Origin: G041228335 sp964580905
GTDB taxonomy: Bacteria > Pseudomonadota > Alphaproteobacteria > Puniceispirillales > UBA1172
Reading direction: 5' to 3'
Assembly: GCA_964580905.1 (NCBI GenBank)
Contig: CAZOLR010000007.1
Coordinates: forward strand, 1 to 64,000
Length of the DNA stretch: 64,000 bases
Shown: positions 54,600-63,563 of the stretch, piece by piece
Layout of the letters: each line of letters opens with the position of its first letter
Numbering within the stretch: the first letter of the stretch is position 1
Position numbers and translations under genes: made by a program
Notes under the pieces: model-generated
Told to the model about the DNA's origin: nothing
What the model saw: only the letters and a program-made list of their open reading frames with translations
Database searches by the model: none

Positions 54600-55244
54600 A
54601 TGAATAAGCTTTTTGCCACCATTTCTTTTTCTGCAATAATGATTGCGGCGCCTGCCTTTGCCCACCATCCCATGGGCGGGGAAATTCCCCAGACCATGGG
54701 TCAGGGGCTTCTTTCCGGCCTCGGCCACCCGATTATCGGTTTTGATCACCTGGCCTTTGTTGTGGGGATTGGTCTTCTCGCCGCGTTTCAGCAGGCCCGT
54801 CTTGCTCTTCCCGCAAGCTTCATCGCAGGCACGGCTCTCGGGACACTCTTGATCGTGGGGGGCGTTGTTCTACCCATGGCTGAGGTGGTTATCGGGCTTT
54901 CTGTTCTGATGATCGGTGGTCTTGTCATGGCAGGGCGTCGTCTCGGGGCTGTTGCCGCAAGCATGATGGCACTCGGGGCCGGGCTGTTTCACGGCTGGGC
55001 CTATGGTGAAGCGGTGATCGGTGCCGAAGCAACCCCGATCATGTCCTATATTGCCGCGTTCAGCGCAACCCAGTTTGCGATCTCCCTCGGCGTGATGCTG
55101 CTGGCTCTCGCTCTTATGCGAAAGCCGGGGGATGACAATGCCACGGCAACCCTGCAGCCACGTCTTGCCGGGGCCATGGTGGCGGGCGTTGGTCTCACCT
55201 ATCTGGTGGAGATGGCCGAACCTGTCATTCTGGCCGCTCTCTGA
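54600..55244 (+). CDS. hupE: HupE/UreJ family cobalt (or nickel) transporter
   Basis: A 214-aa membrane protein with a signal peptide ending at APAFA, then HHPMGG and the family motif HPIIGFDHLAF (HPxxGxDH), plus LFHGWAYGEAVIG. There are about six helices. HupE proteins under cobalamin riboswitches are predicted cobalt importers. The start ATG at 54600 is fixed by the signal peptide and GGAGG. It is the first gene after the riboswitch. Confidence 0.9.
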   Translation: MNKLFATISFSAIMIAAPAFAHHPMGGEIPQTMGQGLLSGLGHPIIGFDHLAFVVGIGLLAAFQQARLALPASFIAGTALGTLLIVGGVVLPMAEVVIGLSVLMIGGLVMAGRRLGAVAASMMALGAGLFHGWAYGEAVIGAEATPIMSYIAAFSATQFAISLGVMLLALALMRKPGDDNATATLQPRLAGAMVAGVGLTYLVEMAEPVILAAL

Positions 55245-55311
55245 TTGCATAAAAACATGATCACTGCGGCCAGTGTGATGCGCTGGCCGTGCATTGTCTG
55301 AGGGTGTTTTC

Positions 55312-56397
55312 ATGGTGGCGCAACGCATACCGGCAACCGTAATCACAGGATTTCTCGGCGCGGGGAAAACCACCCTGATCCGGCATCTGATCGAGCATGC
55401 CGGCGGACGTCGTCTGGCGCTGATCGTCAATGAATTTGGCGACGTCGGCGTCGATGGCGAGGTGCTGGCCTCCTGCAATATTCCCGGATGTTCGGCGGAT
55501 GATGTGATCGAACTTGCCAACGGTTGCATATGCTGCACCGTGGCCGATGACTTTCTGCCCAGCATGCAACGTCTTCTCAGCCAGTCGCCGCCACCTGAAC
55601 AGATTATCATTGAAACCTCAGGCCTGGCCTTGCCGCAACCGCTTGTGCAGGCGTTCGGCTGGCCGGATATCCGGTCCCGTGTCATGCTGGACGGGGTGGT
55701 CACGGTGGTTGACGGGGCGGCGCTTGCGGCCGGGGATGTCGTGGCGGATGCCGATGCGCTCGAAGCCCAGCGTCAGGCCGACCCGGAACTTGATCACCTG
55801 ACGCCGGTGGAAGAACTGTTCGAAGATCAGGTCTCGGCGGCCAATCTGCTTGTTGTCAGCAAGGGTGATCTGATCACCGGTGATGAGCGCGAAGAGGTGA
55901 TGTCCCGGCTCACCGCCAGAACCAAGGGGCAGACACCGATCCTCGTCACCGAAGGGAACGGTCTTCCCCTTAAGGCAATTTTCGGCCTTGGTCTTGAAGA
56001 CGAAGCCTTTGCCCGCAGCAAGGATTTTCACCATCACCATCACCATGACGATGATCACGACCACGATGATGACCATGACCATGATCATGATCACGGGCAT
56101 GATGCCTTTACCTCGGTGGTTATCCGTCTGCCTGCGCTTGCTGATGCGGAAAGCTTCCTTGATCTGCTATCAGCCAATGCTTCAGCCTCGGGGCTGTTGC
56201 GCGCCAAAGGGTTTCTGCGTGTTGACGGCAAGGCACTGCCTCTTGTTGTTCAGGCGGTGGGCGGACGCGTGGACTCTTATTACGGCGGCAGGCTGGATGA
56301 TGATGACGGCCGGCTGGTGCTGATCGGGCTTCAGTCAACGGACATGCCGGCACTGGCAGCTTCTCTCGGCGGCACCATCATTTCCGGTCATGCCTGA
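55312..56397 (+). CDS. cobW: Cobalamin biosynthesis GTPase CobW
   Basis: A 361-aa G3E-family GTPase and metallochaperone. Walker A is GFLGAGKTT (residues 13-21), the metal-binding Cys72-Ile-Cys74-Cys75 sits in NGCICCTV, and the base-recognition block is SKGDLI. A His/Asp-rich stretch (about residues 240-266) can hold metal. It is thought to deliver Co2+ to the CobN complex. The ATG at 55312 is chosen because GAGGG precedes it; a TTG at 55294 is rejected. Confidence 0.95.
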   Translation: MVAQRIPATVITGFLGAGKTTLIRHLIEHAGGRRLALIVNEFGDVGVDGEVLASCNIPGCSADDVIELANGCICCTVADDFLPSMQRLLSQSPPPEQIIIETSGLALPQPLVQAFGWPDIRSRVMLDGVVTVVDGAALAAGDVVADADALEAQRQADPELDHLTPVEELFEDQVSAANLLVVSKGDLITGDEREEVMSRLTARTKGQTPILVTEGNGLPLKAIFGLGLEDEAFARSKDFHHHHHHDDDHDHDDDHDHDHDHGHDAFTSVVIRLPALADAESFLDLLSANASASGLLRAKGFLRVDGKALPLVVQAVGGRVDSYYGGRLDDDDGRLVLIGLQSTDMPALAASLGGTIISGHA

Positions 56398-56400
56398 GCC

Positions 56401-59400
56401 ATGCACCTCCTGCGTATTGAGCAATCCGGTGATCTCTATGCAACGGGGGAAGCGGTTGATCTCGGCCAGACCCCGGCAAAGGTAGTCTTTCTGAGTGCGG
56501 CGGATACGGAAATCAGTCTTATCGCCGCCGCTGTTCAAAAGACATCACGCGGCAGGACGGCCCTGCGGGCGGCCAATATTCTCAGTCTCAGCCATCCCTA
56601 TTCCATTGATCTTTATATCGAGAAGACTCTTGCCCATGCACGTGCGGTGGTGATCCGACTTCTCGGCGGCGTTTCATACTGGTCTTACGGGGTTGAAGAG
56701 GTCACCCGGATCGCAAGGCAGAACAATATTCACCTTGCTCTTCTGCCCGGGGATGGCAAACCGGATGCTGAACTTGAGCGCCTTTCCACCCTGAACCCGG
56801 ATCAGCTCAGGCAGATTGGCGGGTATCTGGCGGCGGGCGGCATGACCAACGCGGTGCGCCTGCTTGATGCAATGGACGATATCATCGACGGAACAGACAA
56901 GGCCCTGCCGCCGGTACCGTTTCTTCCGGCCGGCCTTTACACGGCGGCATCGGAAACCCCCGGGCTTGAAGATCTGCGCCGCCGCTGGGATGAGAGGGGC
57001 CTTGCTGATGCGCCGGTCGCGGCACTGGTGTTTTACCGGGCACAGGTCCAGGCCGGGGATACCGCGCCGGTTGATGCGCTGATTGAGGCACTTGAGGCAC
57101 AGGGGCTGGCAGCGATGCCGGTCTATGTCTCAAGCCTGAAAGATCCTGCCAGCGCCGGCTTGCTCCGGGATATGCTGAAGGAAACATCAGCAGAGATCAT
57201 TCTCAATCTGACGAGTTTTGCCGTGTCCGATCCGTCATCCGGCCAGCGGGACAGCGTAAGCCCCGGGCCGTTCGGTGCCCGTGATGTGCCGGTTCTTCAG
57301 GTCATGCTGTCTTCAGGCACTATCTCATCATGGCAGGAAAGCACCGCCGGGCTCAGCCCCCGTGACCTTGCGATGCATGTTGTCCTGCCTGAACTTGACG
57401 GGCGTATCACCAGCCGTGCCGCCGGGTTCAAATCCCGGCCACGCAAGGATCCGCTGACCGAAGCCATGCTGACGGGATACGAAGCTCATCCGTCTTCGGT
57501 GGAATATATTGCAAGCCTTGCTGCATCATGGGTCCGCCTGAGGCAGAGCCCTGTTGCCGGAACCCGTGTCGGGATGGTGCTGGCGAATTACCCCAACAAG
57601 GACGGACGCCTTGCCAATGGTGTCGGCCTCGACACACCGGAAAGCGCGGCCCTGATCCTGAATGCGATGGCCGCTGCGGGGTATACGGTCACATCCCCGC
57701 CACGGAATTCGGCGGAACTTATTGAACGGCTTTCGGCGGCGCCGACCAATACAGGCTGGCACGGACGTGACGTGGAAGCCTGGTGTGCCCCTGATCTCTA
57801 CAAAACATATTTTAACACACTTCCGGCTGATATCAGGCAGGCGGTCACGGATCGCTGGGGCGGGCCCGAAGATGATCCCATGATGGGCCCGGACGGCTTT
57901 GCCCTTCCGGTGCGGCTTTTCGGGAATGTGGCGGTCGCGATCCAGCCTGCAAGGGGATACAATATTGATCCGAAAACCAGCTATCATTCGCCTGATCTGC
58001 CGCCACCGCATCACTATCTTGCCTTCTACTTCTGGCTCCGCCATGTGTTCGGCGCTCAGGCGGTGATGCATCTGGGCAAACACGGCAATCTGGAATGGCT
58101 CCCGGGCAAGGCGCTGGCACTTGACCGGAGCTGTTTTCCCGATGCCATTCTCGGCCCGATGCCACATCTCTACCCTTTTATCGTGAATGATCCGGGTGAG
58201 GGCAGTCAGGCCAAAAGACGCACATCCGCTGTCATTCTTGATCATCTCACGCCGCCGATGACCCTTGCCGACAGCCATGGGGTGATGGCGGAAATCGAAA
58301 CCCTCATGGATGAATATTTTGAAGCCATGGGGCTTGATGATCGCCGCAGCACGGCCCTGATGGACACTATCCTGATGACGGCGGAACGCGCCGGCCTGGC
58401 CGGAGATTGCGGTATCAAACGTGACGATACGGATGAGGAAAAACTGCTCAAGCTTGACAATTTTCTCTGTGATCTCAAAGAAATGCAGATACGGGACGGG
58501 CTCCATATCTATGGCAGATCACCCGAAGGGCGGCTTGCCGGTGACCTTATCACGTCGATCCTCCGGATACCCCGTGGTGATGGTCAGGGGGCAGGGCAAT
58601 CGATCCTGCGGAGCCTGGCGGCAGATCTCGGCTTGAGGGGATTTGACCCGCTCACCGCCGACCGGGGCCTGCCCTGGAACGGGCCGAGGCCGGATATCCT
58701 CGCTGATCTTGATCCGTCGCCATGGCGTCATCAGGGGGATACGGTGGAAAGGCTCAATATCCTTGCCGGTCAGCTGGTGGAGGGTGATGTGGCCCCGCAA
58801 CCGGAATGGGGTGAGACCGCCGCTGTTCTGAACGAAGCCCTGCCATCTCTCCGCCGGTCTGTCTCCGCCTCCGGCACCGATGAGATGAAATTTCTCCTGA
58901 AAGGGCTTGGTGGCGGGTATGTGCCGGCGGGGGCTTCCGGTGCACCCACCCGGGGCCGCCCCGAAGTCCTGCCGACGGGGCGGAATTTCTATTCCGTGGA
59001 CAGCCGCGCCATCCCGACTGAAGTGGCCTGGCGGATCGGCTGGGCCTCGGCAAGCATGGTGATCGAACGTTATGTTCAGGATCATGGCAATTATCCTGAA
59101 GCGATGGTCCTTTCCGCCTGGGGAACCGCCAATATGCGGACAGGCGGGGATGATCTCGCCCAGGCCATGGCCCTGATGGGCGTACAGCCGAAATGGGATG
59201 GTGTCTCACGCCGCATCACGGGGTTTGAAATCCTGCCGCTTTCCGTTTTGGGGCGTCCGCGTGTTGATGTGACCTTGCGGTGTTCGGGGTTTTTCCGTGA
59301 TGCGTTTCCCCAGCAGATTGCACTTATTGACAAGGTTGCCCGCGCTGTTGGTGCGCTTGATGAACCTCTTGATCAGAATCCGCTCGCTGCGCGGATGAAA

Positions 59401-60162
59401 GCCGATGCCGAAACACTCATCACCGCGGGCATGTCCGCTGAAGATGCAGCGCTCAGGGCAGGTTTCAGGGTTTTCAGCAGCAAACCCGGATCCTACGGCG
59501 CCGGGCTGCAGACCCTGATTGATGAAGGTATCTGGGATGACCGTTCGGATTTCGGTGATGTGTTTCTGGGCTGGAGCGGGTATGCCTATGGCGAGACTGC
59601 AGACGGAATTGCGGACCGGGCCGGGCTTGAGCGCAGGCTTGGTTCGGTTGATGCGGTGATCCATAATCAGGATAACCGCGAGCATGATATTCTCGACAGC
59701 GATGACTATTATCAGTTTGCCGGCGGGCTTTCCGCTGCGGTGGCGTCGCTCAAAGGGGGGGATGCGCCTGTCTATATGGGGGATCACAGCCTCATGGAGC
59801 GTCCCGTGATACGGAGCCTTAAGGAAGAGATCACCCGGGTGGTCCGTGGCCGTGCCAGTAACCCGAAATGGATCGCAGGGGTGATGCGTCACGGCTATAA
59901 GGGCGCGTTCGAAATTGCGGCAACCCTTGATTATCTCTTTGCCTTTGCCGCCACCACACGGCAGGTGCCGGATCATCTGTTCGACGCGGTCTATGATGCC
60001 TGGATTGAAGACGAAGAGGTCAGGGCTTTTCTTGCCTCAAGCAATCCGAAAGCACTTGAAGATATGATGAACCGGTTTGCCGAAGCTGTTTCACGTGATT
60101 TGTGGCAGCCACGGCGGAACAGCGTCCGGACACATCTTGCGGACCGAAATACTGGCGCTTGA
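56401..60162 (+). CDS. cobN: Aerobic cobaltochelatase subunit CobN
   Basis: A 1253-aa large subunit of the ATP-dependent cobaltochelatase, which inserts cobalt into hydrogenobyrinic acid a,c-diamide late in the aerobic pathway. Typical blocks are HLGKHGNLEWLPGKALALD and GNYPEAMVLSAWGTANMRTGGDDLAQAMALMG. The length is normal for CobN. It starts three bases after the cobW stop. The ATPase partners CobS and CobT are not in this window. Confidence 0.96.
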   Translation: MHLLRIEQSGDLYATGEAVDLGQTPAKVVFLSAADTEISLIAAAVQKTSRGRTALRAANILSLSHPYSIDLYIEKTLAHARAVVIRLLGGVSYWSYGVEEVTRIARQNNIHLALLPGDGKPDAELERLSTLNPDQLRQIGGYLAAGGMTNAVRLLDAMDDIIDGTDKALPPVPFLPAGLYTAASETPGLEDLRRRWDERGLADAPVAALVFYRAQVQAGDTAPVDALIEALEAQGLAAMPVYVSSLKDPASAGLLRDMLKETSAEIILNLTSFAVSDPSSGQRDSVSPGPFGARDVPVLQVMLSSGTISSWQESTAGLSPRDLAMHVVLPELDGRITSRAAGFKSRPRKDPLTEAMLTGYEAHPSSVEYIASLAASWVRLRQSPVAGTRVGMVLANYPNKDGRLANGVGLDTPESAALILNAMAAAGYTVTSPPRNSAELIERLSAAPTNTGWHGRDVEAWCAPDLYKTYFNTLPADIRQAVTDRWGGPEDDPMMGPDGFALPVRLFGNVAVAIQPARGYNIDPKTSYHSPDLPPPHHYLAFYFWLRHVFGAQAVMHLGKHGNLEWLPGKALALDRSCFPDAILGPMPHLYPFIVNDPGEGSQAKRRTSAVILDHLTPPMTLADSHGVMAEIETLMDEYFEAMGLDDRRSTALMDTILMTAERAGLAGDCGIKRDDTDEEKLLKLDNFLCDLKEMQIRDGLHIYGRSPEGRLAGDLITSILRIPRGDGQGAGQSILRSLAADLGLRGFDPLTADRGLPWNGPRPDILADLDPSPWRHQGDTVERLNILAGQLVEGDVAPQPEWGETAAVLNEALPSLRRSVSASGTDEMKFLLKGLGGGYVPAGASGAPTRGRPEVLPTGRNFYSVDSRAIPTEVAWRIGWASASMVIERYVQDHGNYPEAMVLSAWGTANMRTGGDDLAQAMALMGVQPKWDGVSRRITGFEILPLSVLGRPRVDVTLRCSGFFRDAFPQQIALIDKVARAVGALDEPLDQNPLAARMKADAETLITAGMSAEDAALRAGFRVFSSKPGSYGAGLQTLIDEGIWDDRSDFGDVFLGWSGYAYGETADGIADRAGLERRLGSVDAVIHNQDNREHDILDSDDYYQFAGGLSAAVASLKGGDAPVYMGDHSLMERPVIRSLKEEITRVVRGRASNPKWIAGVMRHGYKGAFEIAATLDYLFAFAATTRQVPDHLFDAVYDAWIEDEEVRAFLASSNPKALEDMMNRFAEAVSRDLWQPRRNSVRTHLADRNTGA

Positions 60163-60209
60163 GCGTTGAAACCGCCATAATATGCTGACCAACAACGGAG
60201 ACATGCACC

Positions 60210-60827
60210 ATGACCGAAGAGCAGGATGACATCGCCCGCCATAACGCCAAGATGGCCAAGAAAAAACAGGCCCGTGACCGCATCATGGCCACCAAGACCG
60301 AAGAAAAAGGGTTGATCATTGTTCATACCGGTAAGGGGAAGGGGAAATCCAGCGCGGCGTTTGGAATGATCTTCCGGTGTATTGCCCATAATCTGCCCTC
60401 GGTGGTGGTTCAGTTCATCAAGGGGGGGCTTTCCACCGGTGAGCGTGATCTTATCACCACGCATTTTGCCGACCGGTGCCAGTTTTACACCATGGGGGAG
60501 GGCTTTACCTGGGAAACCCAGGATAAGGAACGTGATATCCAGGCGGCCCAGGCCGCATGGGAGAAGGCGAAAACCCTTATCGCCGATGGCAGCAACCGGA
60601 TGGTTCTGCTGGATGAGATCAATATCGCCATGCGCTACGGATATGTGGACGAAGCCGATGTGATCTCGTTTCTGCGGGCACATAAGCCTGCCATGACACA
60701 TGTTGTGCTGACCGGACGCAACGCCAGTGACGCGCTTATCGACGAAGCTGATCTGGTTACGGAAATGACGCTCATCAAGCATCCGTTCAGGTCCGGTATC
60801 AAGGCGCAGATCGGGGTGGAATTCTGA
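60210..60827 (+). CDS. cobO: Cob(I)yrinic acid a,c-diamide adenosyltransferase
   Basis: A 205-aa CobO/BtuR-type enzyme that attaches the adenosyl group to cobalt. The P-loop is HTGKGKGKSSAAFG; further blocks are VVQFIKGGLSTGE, TWETQDKERD, LLDEINIAMRYGY and LTGRNASDALIDEADL. GGAG lies about nine bases before the ATG. It is one base from cobQ. Confidence 0.96.
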   Translation: MTEEQDDIARHNAKMAKKKQARDRIMATKTEEKGLIIVHTGKGKGKSSAAFGMIFRCIAHNLPSVVVQFIKGGLSTGERDLITTHFADRCQFYTMGEGFTWETQDKERDIQAAQAAWEKAKTLIADGSNRMVLLDEINIAMRYGYVDEADVISFLRAHKPAMTHVVLTGRNASDALIDEADLVTEMTLIKHPFRSGIKAQIGVEF

Positions 60828-60828
60828 C

Positions 60829-62301
60829 ATGAAAGGGGCCGTGATGGTCCAGGGGGCCGGCTCCAATGTGGGCAAGTCTCTGCTGGTTGCGGGCCTGTGC
60901 CGGGTGTTTGCCCGCAAAGGGATTGTGGTTCGCCCGTTCAAGCCGCAGAACATGTCCAATAATGCCGCCGTGACAAAGGAAGGCGGTGAGATCGGGCGGG
61001 CCCAGGCCCTTCAGGCAAGGGCATCTTTCGCTGACCCCAGCATCCATATGAATCCGGTTCTGCTCAAACCTGAAACCGATACCGGGGCGCAGGTTATTGT
61101 TCAGGGCAACAGAATGGGAACGATGCGGGCGCGGGAATACGGCTCACGCAAGGCTGAGCTTCTGCCCCGGGTGCTGGAGAGTTTTGACCGCCTGAGGTCT
61201 GAGGCTGATCTGGTCATCATCGAAGGCGCGGGCAGCCCGGCAGAAGTCAATCTGAGGGCCGGAGATATCGCCAATATGGGTTTCGCCGAAGCCGCTGATG
61301 TGCCGGTCGTGCTGGTGGGCGATATTGACCGCGGTGGTGTTATCGCCTCGCTGGTCGGCACAGCGAAAGTGCTGGAGCCATCGGAAGTTGCCCGTATCAA
61401 AGGGTTTCTGGTCAATAAGTTCAGGGGGGATACCACGCTTTTCGCCGATGGTATGGAGATCATAGAAAAGGCGACGGGCTGGCCTGGTCTTGGCATTCTG
61501 CCGTGGTTTGATGGCGCCCGTGCCCTGCCGGCCGAAGATATTCTCGATCTTTCGGCCAAGGCGGACAGCAGGGAAGATGGACGCCGGTTTCATGTCGCGG
61601 TGCCGGTCCTGCGGCGCATTGCCAATTTTGATGATCTTGATCCTCTCTCCGGTGACCCGGCGATCCGGCTGACACTGGTTGAAGCCGGAACACCTTTGCC
61701 CATGGATGCTGATCTCGTTCTTCTGCCGGGATCGAAATCAACAATGGCTGATCTGGCATTCCTATGTGAGCAGGGATGGGATATCGATCTTAAGGCACTC
61801 CGCCGCCGGGGTGCGAAGATTGTCGGGTTATGCGGCGGGTATCAGATGCTGGGCAGATATGTGCGTGACCCGATGGGAATCGAAGGCCCCGCCGGTGAGG
61901 TTGAAGGTCTCGGGCTTCTGGATGTTGAGACCACCCTTTTATCAGAAAAGACCGTCCGTTTTTCCGCCGGAACGGATCTTGCCTCCGGTGCCGGGGTTGA
62001 AGGCTATGAAATTCATCTCGGCAGGACAGAGGGCCCCGATACGGCACGTCCGATGCTGAAACTGACCGATGGCCGGACGGATGGGGCCGTAAGCCCGGAT
62101 GGTCTGGTCATGGGCTGTTATATGCATGGTCTTTTTGCCAGCGATACCTACCGTTCCTGCTGGCTCAACGACCATAGCGGTTCCGAAAGTGCGCTCCGGT
62201 TCGAGGATTCCATTGAAAACGGGCTCGAAGCGCTGGCTGATCATCTTGAAGCGCATGCCGATATCCCGGCCATCGCAGGTATTGCCGGCCTTTCGCTCTG
62301 A
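60829..62301 (+). CDS. cobQ: Cobyric acid synthase
   Basis: A 490-aa amidotransferase that amidates adenosylcobyrinic a,c-diamide at four side chains. The N-terminal dethiobiotin-synthetase-like domain has VQGAGSNVGKSLLVAGLCR and PFKPQNMSNNAAV. The glutaminase domain has the nucleophile Cys in IVGLCGGYQMLGR and the His in GCYMHGLF. It starts one base after the cobO stop. It is convergent with cbiB, 11 bp away. Confidence 0.96.
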   Translation: MKGAVMVQGAGSNVGKSLLVAGLCRVFARKGIVVRPFKPQNMSNNAAVTKEGGEIGRAQALQARASFADPSIHMNPVLLKPETDTGAQVIVQGNRMGTMRAREYGSRKAELLPRVLESFDRLRSEADLVIIEGAGSPAEVNLRAGDIANMGFAEAADVPVVLVGDIDRGGVIASLVGTAKVLEPSEVARIKGFLVNKFRGDTTLFADGMEIIEKATGWPGLGILPWFDGARALPAEDILDLSAKADSREDGRRFHVAVPVLRRIANFDDLDPLSGDPAIRLTLVEAGTPLPMDADLVLLPGSKSTMADLAFLCEQGWDIDLKALRRRGAKIVGLCGGYQMLGRYVRDPMGIEGPAGEVEGLGLLDVETTLLSEKTVRFSAGTDLASGAGVEGYEIHLGRTEGPDTARPMLKLTDGRTDGAVSPDGLVMGCYMHGLFASDTYRSCWLNDHSGSESALRFEDSIENGLEALADHLEAHADIPAIAGIAGLSL

Positions 62302-62312
62302 TGGCGTGAGAT

Positions 62313-63335
62313 TTACGCTGTTTCCAGCCAGAGCATGATACCGGCGGCAAGCACAGACAGCGCGAAGACGGCAATCACCCTCCACATTATTCTCAGCCCG
62401 GATAAAATATCTTCCGCTGACGCATCACGCCTGCCTGCCGCGTTCATGGCCCTGTCGGTGGTCATCCTGACCCCATAGATACGGGGGCCGGCAAGCGACA
62501 GGTTCAGCACCGCGGCCATGGCGGCTTCGGGCCAGCCGGCATTGGGCGACCGGTGATGTCTTGCGTCTTTCCGCATCACGGACAAGGCCTTAAATAAACG
62601 AGCCGGTGAGACCAGACAAATAAGAAGACCGGTCAGCCTCGCCGGAATGAGATTGGCGATATCATCTATTCGCGCGGCTCCCCAGCCAAAGGCAAGATAA
62701 CGGGCGGATTTATACCCGATCATGCTGTCGGCGGTGTTGATCATCTTATAGGCAAACATGCCCGGCAGGCCGCCTGCGAGGTAAAACACCGCCGGGGCAA
62801 TGATACCATCTGAAAGGTTTTCCGCCGTCGTCTCGATCCCGGCGCGGGCAATGGCATGTTTATCAAGCTTGTCCGGATTCCGCCCGACGATCATGGAAAC
62901 CGCTTGCCGGGCCGCTGCCAGATCGCCTGTCTTGAGTGCCAGGGCTACCGCGCGGACATGTTCATCGAGACTGCGGCCGGCAAGGATGATCGCAACCAGC
63001 AGGGTTTCCACTGCCAGCGTCATGGTAGTGCCGCCGAAACTGCTCAGGGACATGATGCCGAGGCCGGAAAGAATCGCCAGCAAGATGAGCGCGATCATAC
63101 CGAAAACCCCGATCAGTCTCCGTGATGTGCCCCGCCATCCCCGACGGTTGCCGTGTTTTTCCAGAGTTGAGATCGCGCGCCCGAACAGCACCACCGGATG
63201 CGGCAGATACCGCCACAGCCAGGGCGGCTCCCCGAAAACGGCATCAAGCCCCAGCGCAAAGGCAAGAATAAGACAACGTGTGCCGAAATCATGCGGCAGG
63301 GCAAGGAGAGAAATGTGTTCCGTCAATATCGTCAC
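62313..63335 (-). CDS. cbiB: Adenosylcobinamide-phosphate synthase CbiB
   Basis: A 340-aa membrane enzyme (CobD in Pseudomonas denitrificans nomenclature) that attaches aminopropanol phosphate to adenosylcobyric acid. Blocks are LDAVFGEPPWLWRYLPHPVVLFG, MIVGRNPDKLDKHAIARAGIETTAENLSDG (the long catalytic signature), MINTADSMIGYKS and RHHRSPNAGWPEAAMA. About four helices. The start is a GTG at 63335 with only a weak ribosome binding site. Confidence 0.95.
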   Translation of the reverse strand: MTILTEHISLLALPHDFGTRCLILAFALGLDAVFGEPPWLWRYLPHPVVLFGRAISTLEKHGNRRGWRGTSRRLIGVFGMIALILLAILSGLGIMSLSSFGGTTMTLAVETLLVAIILAGRSLDEHVRAVALALKTGDLAAARQAVSMIVGRNPDKLDKHAIARAGIETTAENLSDGIIAPAVFYLAGGLPGMFAYKMINTADSMIGYKSARYLAFGWGAARIDDIANLIPARLTGLLICLVSPARLFKALSVMRKDARHHRSPNAGWPEAAMAAVLNLSLAGPRIYGVRMTTDRAMNAAGRRDASAEDILSGLRIMWRVIAVFALSVLAAGIMLWLETA

Positions 63336-63357
63336 GTTGATCTCGTAAGGGTAATCG

Positions 63358-63387
63358 TTGTCAAGTCAGGCGGAATCATATTATACC
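63358..63387 (+). promoter_or_regulatory. Possible promoter of the cbiX leader
   Basis: TTGTCA (63358-63363) and TATACC (63382-63387) are 18 bp apart; TATTAT at 63379-63384 is an alternative -10. Transcription would begin near 63394, just before the structured leader. Confidence 0.35.
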
Positions 63388-63402
63388 CATAACTATCGGG
63401 TT

Positions 63403-63508
63403 CCTTGTTAACAAGGTGGAAGTGATTCCGGTGCGGCTGACCCATGCCAGGGGCCAAGACCGGAAACCTTATTGAAACGGCATCGGATCATGCCGTCAAT
63501 CTCACCTT
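63403..63508 (+). ncRNA. Candidate structured RNA leader upstream of cbiX
   Basis: Three stems form a three-way junction: closing stem AAGGTG/CACCTT (63413-63418 and 63503-63508), TTCCGGT/ACCGGAA (63426-63432 and 63459-63465, perfect 7 bp) and ACGGCAT-CGGATC-ATGCCGT (63477-63496, perfect 7 bp). The 5' side overlaps the perfect palindrome CCTTGTTAACAAGG (63403-63416), so CCTT could compete with the closing stem. It lacks the cobalamin-riboswitch B12 box and CCCCCGCAACTGT. The cbiX start lies 55 bases downstream. Confidence 0.45.
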
Positions 63509-63563
63509 ATCCTTTTATGGGCACGGGGCCGAACGCAGTCAGAGTGAGCGGAGAGGCCATAAC

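Noticed and set aside
55312..56397. His-rich stretch in CobW as an artificial tag or repeat expansion
   Set aside because: His/Asp-rich metal-binding stretches are common in CobW-family proteins.
63403..63508. Second ordinary cobalamin riboswitch before cbiX
   Set aside because: B12 box, CCCCCGCAACTGT and AGCCAGGAGACC are all absent, so the standard class is not supported; kept as an unassigned structured leader.
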